From assembly GCF_004339745.1 (NCBI RefSeq), contig NZ_SMGP01000001.1, positions 1,736,001-1,800,000 of the forward strand: a stretch of DNA of 64,000 nucleotides, read 5' to 3'. Shown here piece after piece: positions 52,020 to 60,004 of this stretch; within the stretch, counting starts at the first letter, position 1; each line of letters begins with the position of its first letter. This DNA comes from Paraburkholderia sp. BL9I2N2. Lineage in GTDB: Bacteria > Pseudomonadota > Gammaproteobacteria > Burkholderiales > Burkholderiaceae. The notes under the pieces were generated by a model. It saw only the letters and a list, made by a program, of their open reading frames with translations. It was not told the origin of the DNA and ran no database searches. The translations under genes were made by a program, and so were the position numbers.

Positions 52020-53252
52020 ATGGACAGCGTGATCGACCGCTCCCCAGCCGTGAACGCCGCAAGTTCTTCCACCGTGACGTGCGCGGCACCGGCCAAAGGC
52101 GAGCCGTACCTGTTGACGCCCGGGCCGCTCACCACGGCGTTCTCGACCAAGGAGGCGATGCTGCGCGACTGGGGTTCGTGGGACGGCGATTTCCGCGCGA
52201 TGACCGCGCTGCTGCGCAACAGCCTGCTGGAGATCGCCGGCGACACCGCCGGCGAATACGACTGCGTGCCGTTGCAAGGCAGCGGCAGCTATTGCGTCGA
52301 AGCAATGCTCGGCAGTCTGATTCCGCGCGACGGCCACGCGCTCGTGCTGGCCAACGGCGCGTACGGCAAGCGCATTGCGACCACGCTCGGCTATCTCGGC
52401 CGCGCCTGCACGGTGCTCGACAAGGGCGATTACCTGCCGCCGCGCGGCGCGGAAGTGGAGCGCACGCTGGACGCCGATCCGGGCATCACGCACGTGGTCG
52501 CCGTGCATTGCGAGACCAGTTCGGGGATTCTCAATCCCATCGAGGAAATCGCCGCCGCCACCGCGAGGAAGGGCCGCAAGCTGCTGATCGATTCGATGAG
52601 CGCCTTCGGCGCAGTGCCGCTCGACGTGCGCGAGATTGTCTGCGAGGCCTTCGTGTCGTCGGCGAATAAGTGTATCGAGGGCGTGCCTGGTTTTAGTTTC
52701 GTGATCGCCCGCAAGAGCGCGTTGCTGGAGGCGAAGGGCCGCAGTCACTCGCTCTCGCTCGACGTCTACGACCAGTGGGACGTGATGAGCCGCACCGGCC
52801 AGTGGCGGTTCACGCCGCCCACGCACACCGTGGCCGCGTTTATCGAGGCGCTGCGTCTGCACAAACTCGAAGGCGGCCAGCCCGGACGTCTCGCGCGCTA
52901 CGCGAACAATCGCAACGTGCTGGTGGCCGGCATGCACGAACTCGGCTTCGAGCCGCTGCTGAACGCACGCTGGCGCTCGCCGATCATCGTGACGTTTTTC
53001 GCGCCGGCGCATCCGTCGTTCAAGTTCGAGCGCTTCTATGAATTGATGAAGGAGCAGGGCTTCATCATCTATCCGGGCAAGTTGACGGTGGTGGACAGCT
53101 TCCGTATCGGCTGCATCGGCCAGGTGGATGAGCACGTGATGCGCCGCGTCGTCGAAGCGTGCGGCAACTCGCTGCGGACGATGGGCGTCGAGCACGCCGC
53201 CCCGCCGGCGGCTGCGATCGAAGAACGCAAGACATTGGCCGATGCGGCCTGA
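52020..53252 (+). CDS. phnW: 2-aminoethylphosphonate-pyruvate transaminase
   Basis: 410 residues. PLP-dependent class V aminotransferase converting 2-aminoethylphosphonate and pyruvate to phosphonoacetaldehyde and alanine. Motifs: PYLLTPGPLTTAFSTKEAML near residue 30 (part of the family start), GSGSYCVEAML, HCETSSGILNPIEEIA, DSMSAFGAVP and the PLP lysine in SSANKCIEGVPGF. It has an N-terminal extension of ~28 residues and a C-terminal tail beyond the usual 365-370. phnX follows 12 bases later. Confidence 0.95.
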   Translation: MDSVIDRSPAVNAASSSTVTCAAPAKGEPYLLTPGPLTTAFSTKEAMLRDWGSWDGDFRAMTALLRNSLLEIAGDTAGEYDCVPLQGSGSYCVEAMLGSLIPRDGHALVLANGAYGKRIATTLGYLGRACTVLDKGDYLPPRGAEVERTLDADPGITHVVAVHCETSSGILNPIEEIAAATARKGRKLLIDSMSAFGAVPLDVREIVCEAFVSSANKCIEGVPGFSFVIARKSALLEAKGRSHSLSLDVYDQWDVMSRTGQWRFTPPTHTVAAFIEALRLHKLEGGQPGRLARYANNRNVLVAGMHELGFEPLLNARWRSPIIVTFFAPAHPSFKFERFYELMKEQGFIIYPGKLTVVDSFRIGCIGQVDEHVMRRVVEACGNSLRTMGVEHAAPPAAAIEERKTLADAA

Positions 53253-53264
53253 GGAATGAAGTCA

Positions 53265-54068
53265 ATGAAACACGTAAAAGCAGTGATTTTCGATTGGGCC
53301 GGCACGGTGGTCGATTACGGTTCGCTGGCGCCGATGGGTGCCTTCGTCGAGACATTCGAGCAATTCGGCGTGTCGATCACGATCGATGAAGCACGCGGCC
53401 CGATGGGCATGGCCAAGCGCCCGCATATCGCGGCGCTGATGGCGTTGCCGCGCGTCGCGCAAGCCTGGGCCGACAAATACGGGCACGCGCCGGGCGAAGC
53501 GGATATCGACGCCGTGTACGACGTATTCGTGCCGAAGAACATCGCGGTGGCGGCGAGCTACAGCTCGGTGATTCCGGGCGTGGCCGAGGTGGCGAGCGCG
53601 CTGCGCGGCGACGACATCCGGATCGGCACGACCACCGGCTATACGCGCGAAATCATGGCCGAGATCCTGCCGGGCGCGGCGGCGCAGGGTTTCTCGCCGG
53701 ACAGCATCGTGTGCACCGGCGATACGCCGGAAGGGCGGCCGTCGCCGTACATGATCTACAAGACGTTGCCGGAACTGGGCGTCTGGCGCGCGAAGGATGC
53801 GATCAAGGTCGACGACACCGAGGTCGGCATCGAAGAAGGCATCAACGGCGGCACGTGGGCGGTCGGAGTCGCGGTGAGCGGCAATGCTTTCGGCATGGCC
53901 GAAGACGACGTCAAGGCGTTGGCGCCGGATGAGTTCGCATGGCGTCGCAAGGCGGCGATCGAGAAGCTGCAGGCGGCGGGCGCGCATTATGTGATCGACA
54001 GCGTCGCGGATCTGATGCCGGTGGTGTACGACATCGAGGCGCGCCTCGCGCGCGGCGAGCGGCCTTGA
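53265..54068 (+). CDS. phnX: Phosphonoacetaldehyde hydrolase (phosphonatase)
   Basis: 267 residues from ATG 53265; GAGGA at 53251-53255 favours this over the ATG at 53256. HAD-family enzyme: nucleophile Asp10 (VIFDWAGTVVDYG) and Schiff-base Lys51 (GPMGMAKRPHI) are both present. It splits phosphonoacetaldehyde to acetaldehyde and phosphate, completing the PhnWX route. Convergent with a LysR gene. Confidence 0.96.
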   Translation: MKHVKAVIFDWAGTVVDYGSLAPMGAFVETFEQFGVSITIDEARGPMGMAKRPHIAALMALPRVAQAWADKYGHAPGEADIDAVYDVFVPKNIAVAASYSSVIPGVAEVASALRGDDIRIGTTTGYTREIMAEILPGAAAQGFSPDSIVCTGDTPEGRPSPYMIYKTLPELGVWRAKDAIKVDDTEVGIEEGINGGTWAVGVAVSGNAFGMAEDDVKALAPDEFAWRRKAAIEKLQAAGAHYVIDSVADLMPVVYDIEARLARGERP

Positions 54069-54073
54069 TCAGC

Positions 54074-54096
54074 AGAGAGGCCTCAGACGCCTCTCT
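54074..54096. terminator. Hairpin between phnX and convergent LysR
   Basis: agagaggc / gcctctct, 8-bp perfect stem with 7-base loop, between convergent stops. No T tract. Confidence 0.55.
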
Positions 54097-54104
54097 CCAA
54101 CGAA

Positions 54105-55001
54105 TTACTCGAAAAATCCCACCGCCAGATCGATAAACTCCCGGATCTTGCGCGGCACGAACTCCCGGCTCGGGTACACGAGCGAGACCGCCACGTCGCC
54201 GTTGAGCACGGCGTGGTCGTCGAGAATCCGCACCAGCGTGCCCGCGCGCAATTCATCGTTGACCATCTCCAGCGGCAGGAGCGCGATGCCCATCGCGCCG
54301 AGCGCCGCCTGTTTCTGCATGATCATGCTGTTGACCGTGAACGACGCATCGAGCGCGATGCTCTCTTCGCCGGCGTCGCCCTTGCTGAACACCCAGGTCT
54401 GCGGGCTCGTATCGAGCGGCGCGGTGATCACCCGATGCCGCGCGAGGTCGGCTGGCGTTTTCGGATGACCCGCCTGGGCGAGGTAAGCGGCCGACGCCAC
54501 CGGCACCGCGTGCGAATTGATCAGGCAGCGCACCACCAGCGACTCCGAGCGGATCATGTGCTCGGTCACGATGCCGACGTCGAAACCCCCTTCGAGCAGG
54601 TCGACACGTTTTTCCGTGAGCGTGACCCGCAGATTCACATGCGGAAACTTGGCCTGATACTCCGCGAACAGCGGCGTGAGGCGAAATAGCGAAAAGCTGC
54701 CCAGCGCCACGATGCGAAGATCGCCCGCGACTTCTTTCGAGGCGGTGGTCGCGCGCGATTCGACTTCTTCGAGTTCGGCCATCAGGAGGCGGCAGCCGTC
54801 GGCATACTCCGCGCCCGCTTCGGTCAGCACCACCTTGCGCGTGGTGCGCTGGAACAGGCGAATGCCGAGATGCTTTTCAAGGCTCGACACGTGGCGCGTC
54901 ACCACCGAGGTCGAGACGCTGAGTTGCTCCGCGGCCTGCGCGAAGCTGCCCGCGTCGGCGACCTTGACGAACGCCTGCATGGCCTGAAAGAGATTGATCA
55001 T
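54105..55001 (-). CDS. LysR-family transcriptional regulator
   Basis: 298 residues: MINLFQAMQAFVKVADAGSF and AAEQLSVSTSVVTRHVSSLE, of the CrgA-like subgroup with effector motif DVGIVTEHM. It lies 64 bases downstream of the amidohydrolase gene on the same strand and may regulate it or be autonomous. Ligand unknown. Confidence 0.85.
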   Translation of the reverse strand: MINLFQAMQAFVKVADAGSFAQAAEQLSVSTSVVTRHVSSLEKHLGIRLFQRTTRKVVLTEAGAEYADGCRLLMAELEEVESRATTASKEVAGDLRIVALGSFSLFRLTPLFAEYQAKFPHVNLRVTLTEKRVDLLEGGFDVGIVTEHMIRSESLVVRCLINSHAVPVASAAYLAQAGHPKTPADLARHRVITAPLDTSPQTWVFSKGDAGEESIALDASFTVNSMIMQKQAALGAMGIALLPLEMVNDELRAGTLVRILDDHAVLNGDVAVSLVYPSREFVPRKIREFIDLAVGFFE

Positions 55002-55065
55002 GTGAATGCGAAATACGTTGTAGCGGGTGACGTGGCGCGTGCGCGCAGCCGCGCCGCCGTCGTGT

Positions 55066-56289
55066 TCAATTCAGGGATTCGGGCGCCGCGCCGTGGCGTG
55101 CGACGATCTGGCCGTTGGCCACCACGAGCTTGCGAGGCGGCCGCGCGACGAGCGCATGTGCGAGCGTGTCGGCATCGACCAGCACGAGGTCGGCGCGCGC
55201 GCCGGCGTGCAGGCCGTAGTCCGTGAACCCGCAGGCGCGCGCGGCCGTGCTGCTCACGCAGTCGAAGGCGAGCGCGAGATCGTCGTCGCGGCGCAGGCCG
55301 TAGCGCATCGCGATCAGCATCGCGCGCTCCAGCATGTCCGGCGAGCCGTAAGGCGTCCACGTATCGCGAATGCCGTCGTTGCCGCCGAATAGCGTGACGC
55401 CTTTTTCAAGGCAGGTTTTGAGCGGCGGCACCGGCGTCGAGGAGGGCGCGGTGGTCAGCAGCGCAACGCGCAGATCGGCGAGGCGCTCGAGCAACGCGTC
55501 GCGTTCGCGCTCGGGCAGCGCGCCGAGACAGAACGCGTGACTGACCACCACCTGGCCTTGCATGCCGAGCGCGGCGACGCGGTCGAGCAGAAGGCCGAGC
55601 GTGAAAGCGCCGATTTCGCCGGGCTCGTGCAGATGAATGTCGATCGGCTTGTGATGGCGCTCCGCGAGCCCGAACGTCACATCCAGCGAAGCCACCGGAT
55701 CGCCGTCGATCAACGCCGGATCGAGCGCGCCGAGTACATCGGCGCCCGCGTTCAACGCGCCGTCGAGCAATGCATCCGTACCCGCGCGGCCAAGCAGCCC
55801 CGATTGCGGAAACGCGACGATCTGCATGTCGAGCACGTCGCGCAGCGTGTCGCGCGTGGCAAGCACACCTTCCAGATGGCGCAGGCCCGCGTCGGTGTCG
55901 ATATCGACGTGCGTGCGCAGGCGCGTCGTGCCCGCCTGCAGAAACGCGCGCGCGAGCGCGAGCGACTGCTCGCCCGCGTCATGGCCGCTTTCGGCGCGCC
56001 AGCGTCGTTCGTTTTCGATGCGGTCGGTCAGCTTCGGCCCGACCTCGTTGCGATACCAGCGCATGCCCCAGTTGGTTTTGTCCAGATGCGTATGGCCTTC
56101 GACGAAGCCCGGCAGCAGCAACGCGCCCGCGCCGTCCTCGAGCGTCACGCCGGGCTCGCGCGACAGACCCGCGCCGATTGCGGCGATGCGGCCGTCGGCG
56201 ATCGAGACGTCGACCTGGGTGCCGTCGGCGAGGCGGACGTTGGTGATGAGCGAGGCGCTCGTCGGGCGGTGTTGGGCGGTTGTCGTCAT
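55066..56289 (-). CDS. Cytosine-deaminase-like metal-dependent amidohydrolase
   Basis: 407 residues from ATG 56289. TIM-barrel amidohydrolase: LLPGFVEGHTHLDKTNWG near residue 60 (HxHxDK, typical of the CodA subgroup), RTHVDIDTDAG, DIHLHEPGE, VVSHAFCLG and GGNDGIRDTWTPYG with the catalytic Asp. It probably deaminates or hydrolyses a cyclic N-containing compound; cytosine itself is not assured. The open frame to 56481 is an extension without a start signal. Confidence 0.85.
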   Translation of the reverse strand: MTTTAQHRPTSASLITNVRLADGTQVDVSIADGRIAAIGAGLSREPGVTLEDGAGALLLPGFVEGHTHLDKTNWGMRWYRNEVGPKLTDRIENERRWRAESGHDAGEQSLALARAFLQAGTTRLRTHVDIDTDAGLRHLEGVLATRDTLRDVLDMQIVAFPQSGLLGRAGTDALLDGALNAGADVLGALDPALIDGDPVASLDVTFGLAERHHKPIDIHLHEPGEIGAFTLGLLLDRVAALGMQGQVVVSHAFCLGALPERERDALLERLADLRVALLTTAPSSTPVPPLKTCLEKGVTLFGGNDGIRDTWTPYGSPDMLERAMLIAMRYGLRRDDDLALAFDCVSSTAARACGFTDYGLHAGARADLVLVDADTLAHALVARPPRKLVVANGQIVARHGAAPESLN

Positions 56290-56544
56290 GAGAACGGGTC
56301 GGCGGCGTCGCGTGCTTGAACAAAGCGCGGCGAAGGTGTGGGCAATTGTCTGTTGAAAAGGACGTGCCGCCTGTTTTTTGAGCAAACGCGGGCGGCGCGT
56401 GACCGGCGGGTGAATTGTACTTCCTGGCGCCGCACGCCGATCCGCACGGCCGGCTCTGGCTTGCGCGCGGACAAGCTTCACGGCCGCTCAAGTTTCGCGT
56501 GCTGGTGCCGTTGACACGAGCTAATTACATTCTGGAACCCAGCC

Positions 56545-57576
56545 GTGCAACTCGCCTTCAGTAACGACCGTCTGTCCAGCCGCATGCAGTTCGATTCGTC
56601 CGCCGCCGGCGAACCCGAGGTGGAATCGTCGGTCATCGAATGGCTGTTGCACGACGATCAGGTGATGCGCGAATGCTTCACCCACGCAGCCGAAATTCTC
56701 AAGAGCGTGACCGGCGCGGCGATCACCGCGATCACGCTGCTCGACGAGGAGTACCAGCATTACCGCGCCGAGGTCGGCATGGCGATGCCGCTCGTCACGC
56801 GTGCCCGCTCGCTCGCCGACTATGCCGTGCGCGACGAGGAGCTGTTCGTCATCGAAGATGCGCACGACGACGCGCGTTTCGGCGAATGCATGCTGGTGCA
56901 GCGGCATCCCTTCGTGCGCTTTTATGCGGCGATTGCGTTGCGCGCGCCTAATGGCGAGATCGTCGGCGCGTTGTGCGCGATGGACCCGTCGCCCGGCCGC
57001 CTCGACGCGGGGCAGCGCGGCGTGTTCTACCACCTGCGCGCGATGATCGAGAACGATCTGAAAATGCGCACGGCCACCGCGATCGATCCGCTGACACAGC
57101 TGTACAACCACCGTTTCCTGCTGGAGAGCATCACGCGCCGCTGGAAAGAGGCGCAGGACGGCGACGTGATGGGTTCGGTCGTGGTCGACGTGGACTGGTT
57201 CAAGCAGTACAACGACACCTACGGCCACCAGGCGGGCGATCAATGCCTGCGCAAAGTAGCCTCGGTGATGCAGGCGGCGGCCGATGGCGAACGCATCATC
57301 GTCGGGCGCATGGGCGGCGAGGAGTTCGGCCTGCTGGTGTTGCAAGCGGAGCACGCAGCGCTCGAAGACACGCTCGACACGCTGCGCCAGGGCGTGGTGG
57401 ATCTGGCGATCGAGCATCGCGCGTCGCCGCTCGGCAGGGTGACGGTAAGCGTGGGCGCGTCGTTGACGCGCATTAGCGAAACGTCACGGCCGGCGCATCG
57501 CGAGGGTTTCGCGAGCGCGGACCGGGCGCTGTATCGATCGAAACATGGCGGTCGAAACCAGGTGACGATGGCGTAG
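56545..57576 (+). CDS. GAF-GGDEF diguanylate cyclase
   Basis: 343 residues from GTG 56545 (ATG 56584 is an alternative). A GAF domain (~35-172; ITAITLLDEEYQHYRAEVG, PFVRFYAAIALRAPNGE, GALCAMDPSPG) precedes a GGDEF domain (~178-340; DPLTQLYNHRFLLE) with an intact GGEEF active site at 257-261. The RxxD inhibitory site five residues upstream is absent (RIIV there), so product feedback is not expected. No membrane segment. It would make cyclic di-GMP in response to a cytoplasmic signal. Confidence 0.9.
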   Translation: MQLAFSNDRLSSRMQFDSSAAGEPEVESSVIEWLLHDDQVMRECFTHAAEILKSVTGAAITAITLLDEEYQHYRAEVGMAMPLVTRARSLADYAVRDEELFVIEDAHDDARFGECMLVQRHPFVRFYAAIALRAPNGEIVGALCAMDPSPGRLDAGQRGVFYHLRAMIENDLKMRTATAIDPLTQLYNHRFLLESITRRWKEAQDGDVMGSVVVDVDWFKQYNDTYGHQAGDQCLRKVASVMQAAADGERIIVGRMGGEEFGLLVLQAEHAALEDTLDTLRQGVVDLAIEHRASPLGRVTVSVGASLTRISETSRPAHREGFASADRALYRSKHGGRNQVTMA

Positions 57577-57589
57577 ACCGCCTCTGCGT

Positions 57590-58498
57590 TCAGGGAGTCT
57601 CGTGCAGCGCGCCGAGCTGGCTCACCCAGTCGGCGAACACGCGAAGTTTGGTGCTGTAACGGCGGCTCGGCGGATAGGCGAGATAAACCTGCAGCGGCTC
57701 GGGCCGCCAGTCCGTCAGGATCGGCACGAGATCGCCGCGCTCCACGGCCGGCCGCACCATGAAATCCAACGTATGAACAATGCCGAGTCCCGCGAGCGCG
57801 GTGGCCAGATGCGCATTGCTCTCGCTCACCATGACTGTATTGCGGACGTTGTCGAGCACGAGAGGCTCGCCGTCCTTGAGGAAATGCAAGGGCTGCACGA
57901 ATCCGCTGCTCGCCGAAAAATAACCGACCACCGCATGCCGGTCGTCGACGATCTGACGCGGGTGCAAGGGCGCGCCATGTTCGGCCAGATACGCCGGGCT
58001 CGCGCAAGTCGTCCAGCGTAGCGAGCCGATGGCGTGTGTCACCAAAGCGGGGTCATCCGCCGTGCTGCGAATCGCGCAGTCGATGTTCTCCGCGATCAGA
58101 TCGGCGGTACGGTCCGTCACGCTCAAGCGCACCTGAAGGTCCGGGTAGCGCGCGCAAAATTCCGGGAGCGCGGGAATCAGAATGCCGCTCGCGGTCGAGC
58201 CGCCGGTATCGACCCGTAGCACGCCGCGCGGACTTGCGCGGTCGCGACCCAAGGTCGCCTCGATATCGTCGAGTTCGCTCAGCAGGTGCCGCGTGCGTTC
58301 GTAATACGCCGTGCCGTCCGTCGTGACGTTGACGCTGCGCGTGCTGCGTTCGAGCAGTTTCACGCCCAGGTGATCTTCGAGCGACTTGACCCACTTGCTG
58401 ACTGTCGCGTTGGGCATCTGCAGCGACTGCGCCGCACGGCCGAAGCCACCGGTTTCCACCACCCGCGCAAAGATGCGGATGGCCTGCAAATGATCCAT
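57590..58498 (-). CDS. LysR-family transcriptional regulator
   Basis: 302 residues: MDHLQAIRIFARVVETGGFG and AAQSLQMPNATVSKWVKSLE, of the CrgA/DmlR-like subgroup with DCAIRSTAD in the effector domain. Divergent from an SDR gene across 128 bases with an unusual 20-bp dyad, a standard LysR/target arrangement. Confidence 0.87.
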   Translation of the reverse strand: MDHLQAIRIFARVVETGGFGRAAQSLQMPNATVSKWVKSLEDHLGVKLLERSTRSVNVTTDGTAYYERTRHLLSELDDIEATLGRDRASPRGVLRVDTGGSTASGILIPALPEFCARYPDLQVRLSVTDRTADLIAENIDCAIRSTADDPALVTHAIGSLRWTTCASPAYLAEHGAPLHPRQIVDDRHAVVGYFSASSGFVQPLHFLKDGEPLVLDNVRNTVMVSESNAHLATALAGLGIVHTLDFMVRPAVERGDLVPILTDWRPEPLQVYLAYPPSRRYSTKLRVFADWVSQLGALHETP

Positions 58499-58518
58499 GT
58501 GGGCTCCCTTCGACTAGA

Positions 58519-58538
58519 TTATCCACAGTTGTGAATAA
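58519..58538. promoter_or_regulatory. 20-bp dyad made of two inverted DnaA-box-like 9-mers
   Basis: ttatccaca (58519-58527), two bases, then tgtgaataa (58530-58538), the complement of ttattcaca. Both 9-mers fit the TTATNCACA DnaA-box consensus exactly and together form an almost perfect palindrome. The neighbourhood (58519-58575) is AT-rich. It may simply be the operator of the flanking LysR gene. Confidence 0.5.
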
Positions 58539-58626
58539 ATAAACCACAGGATACATATTTATCTCCGTGTGTGCATGAAATAAGCTGGGCGTCATGGTCA
58601 ACCGACCTCACCCACAGGAGCAGTTC

Positions 58627-59409
58627 ATGAATCAATCCACACTCGAAAACGTCAATCCCCGCAAACACGCCGGCAAGATCGTGCTGGTGACCGGCGGCAG
58701 CAGCGGCATCGGCCTCGCCGCCGCAACGCGTTTCGCTCAGGAAGGCGCGACCGTCTACATCTCCGGCCGGCGTCAGGCGGAACTCGACGAAGCGGTGGAG
58801 CGCATCGGCCACGGCGCTGTCGCGATTCGCGCGGACATCTCGTCAGCCGCCGACCTCGAGCGGATGTTCAGCACGCTGCAGGCCGCTCACGACCGGCTTG
58901 ACATTCTGTTCGCGAATGCGGGCGGCGGCGAGTTTTCGCCGCTCGGCGCGATCACCGAGGCGCAGTTCGACAAGTACTTCGGCATCAACGTCAAAGGCAC
59001 GCTGTTCACGGTGCAGAATGCCTTGCCGTTGATGCGGCCAGGCAGCGCGATCGTCATCACAGGTTCGATCGCCGGAAGCAAGGGTATGCCGGCCTTCAGC
59101 GTGTATGCCGCGACCAAGGCCGCGCTGCGTTCATTCGCCCGCACATGGGCGACCGATCTGAAGGGCCGCGGAATTCGCGTCAATGTGGTGGCGCCGGGCG
59201 TAGTGGTCACGCCGGCCTACAAATCCGAACTGGGTATGAGCGACGAGCAGATCGACGCCTTCAGCCGGCAGGCCAGCGAGACCACGCCGCTTGGCCGCGT
59301 CGGCGAACCGGACGAGATCGCCAAGGCCGTCTCGTTCCTCGCTTCCGACGACGCGAGCTTCATCACGGGGATCGAAATGGCTGTGGACGGCGGCATGGCG
59401 CAGGTGTAG
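58627..59409 (+). CDS. Short-chain dehydrogenase/reductase
   Basis: 260 residues from ATG 58627, AGGAG six bases upstream. Classical SDR: TGGSSGIGLAAATRF near residue 22, NAGGGEFSP near 97, catalytic Ser in VITGSIAGS, YAATKAAL near 159, VVAPGVVVTP. Probable target of the divergent LysR regulator. The substrate is unknown. Confidence 0.88.
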   Translation: MNQSTLENVNPRKHAGKIVLVTGGSSGIGLAAATRFAQEGATVYISGRRQAELDEAVERIGHGAVAIRADISSAADLERMFSTLQAAHDRLDILFANAGGGEFSPLGAITEAQFDKYFGINVKGTLFTVQNALPLMRPGSAIVITGSIAGSKGMPAFSVYAATKAALRSFARTWATDLKGRGIRVNVVAPGVVVTPAYKSELGMSDEQIDAFSRQASETTPLGRVGEPDEIAKAVSFLASDDASFITGIEMAVDGGMAQV

Positions 59410-59441
59410 TACTACCAGGCAATCGTCGAGTCGTCATACGA

Positions 59442-59467
59442 AAGGCCGGTTTTTCCGGCCTTTTTTG
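59442..59467 (+). terminator. Rho-independent terminator after SDR
   Basis: aaggccgg, loop ttttt, ccggcctt, then a T run. Strong intrinsic terminator 32 bases after the SDR stop. Confidence 0.92.
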
Positions 59468-59719
59468 CATGTGAAGAGGCAACGCGCCACGCGCATTCAG
59501 AAAAACATACCGATACGCATCAAGCGAATCGGTGGCGTGTATCCAATCAATGCGTCCGCGTAGCGTTTATCCGTCACGCATAAGGTTCTCTTAAGGTTCA
59601 ACTGCTCAGATAGAAGGAGATGGTTGCGTCAGGCCGAAGCACAAGAACGCTTGGCCTCGCCGGCAGATGAGAGCTGCTGGTTGTACGCGCAACGAAAAAG
59701 ACAACCGAGAAAAACAACG
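59468..59719. other. Spacer without a recognised gene
   Basis: About 250 bases between the SDR terminator and the next small gene. Includes ttaaggttctcttaaggttc (59580-59599), a short tandem repeat of ttaaggttc. No RNA gene or promoter could be assigned. Confidence 0.4.
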
Positions 59720-60004
59720 ATGCGTAACGGACGAAAATCCGCTCGAGAGACAGAGAAGGCACTCTGCAGAACCACTTACATGATGGAGTTGGCGCGCGGC
59801 AGTTCGTACATTGCCAGCACGTTGACGCCGGCGACGCAACAGGCCGCCATCGCCGAAGTCTTGAACGAATTTCGCGCGCAGCACGGCGCTGACAGACTGC
59901 TCATATTCCGCGACCTGCTCGCGGAGAGCCTCAAGAATCGCAAGGACACGCTCGCGGCGGAAGCCGTACTGAGTTTCGATCTGCCCAAGTCGCGCGAGCC
60001 TTAA
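59720..60004 (+). CDS. Small conserved-looking protein of unknown function
   Basis: 94 residues from ATG 59720 (an upstream in-frame start at 59624 is possible). Soluble, mostly helical, basic N-terminus; segments TTYMMELARGSSYIASTLTP and FRAQHGADRLLIFRDLLAE suggest a helical bundle. No family recognised. Its stop codon overlaps the stop of the convergent Hsp70-like gene: the palindrome ttaa at 60001-60004 serves both. Confidence 0.6.
   Translation: MRNGRKSARETEKALCRTTYMMELARGSSYIASTLTPATQQAAIAEVLNEFRAQHGADRLLIFRDLLAESLKNRKDTLAAEAVLSFDLPKSREP

Noticed and set aside
51699..53195. 498-codon minus-strand frame across phnW
   Set aside because: Antisense shadow of phnW; no domain.
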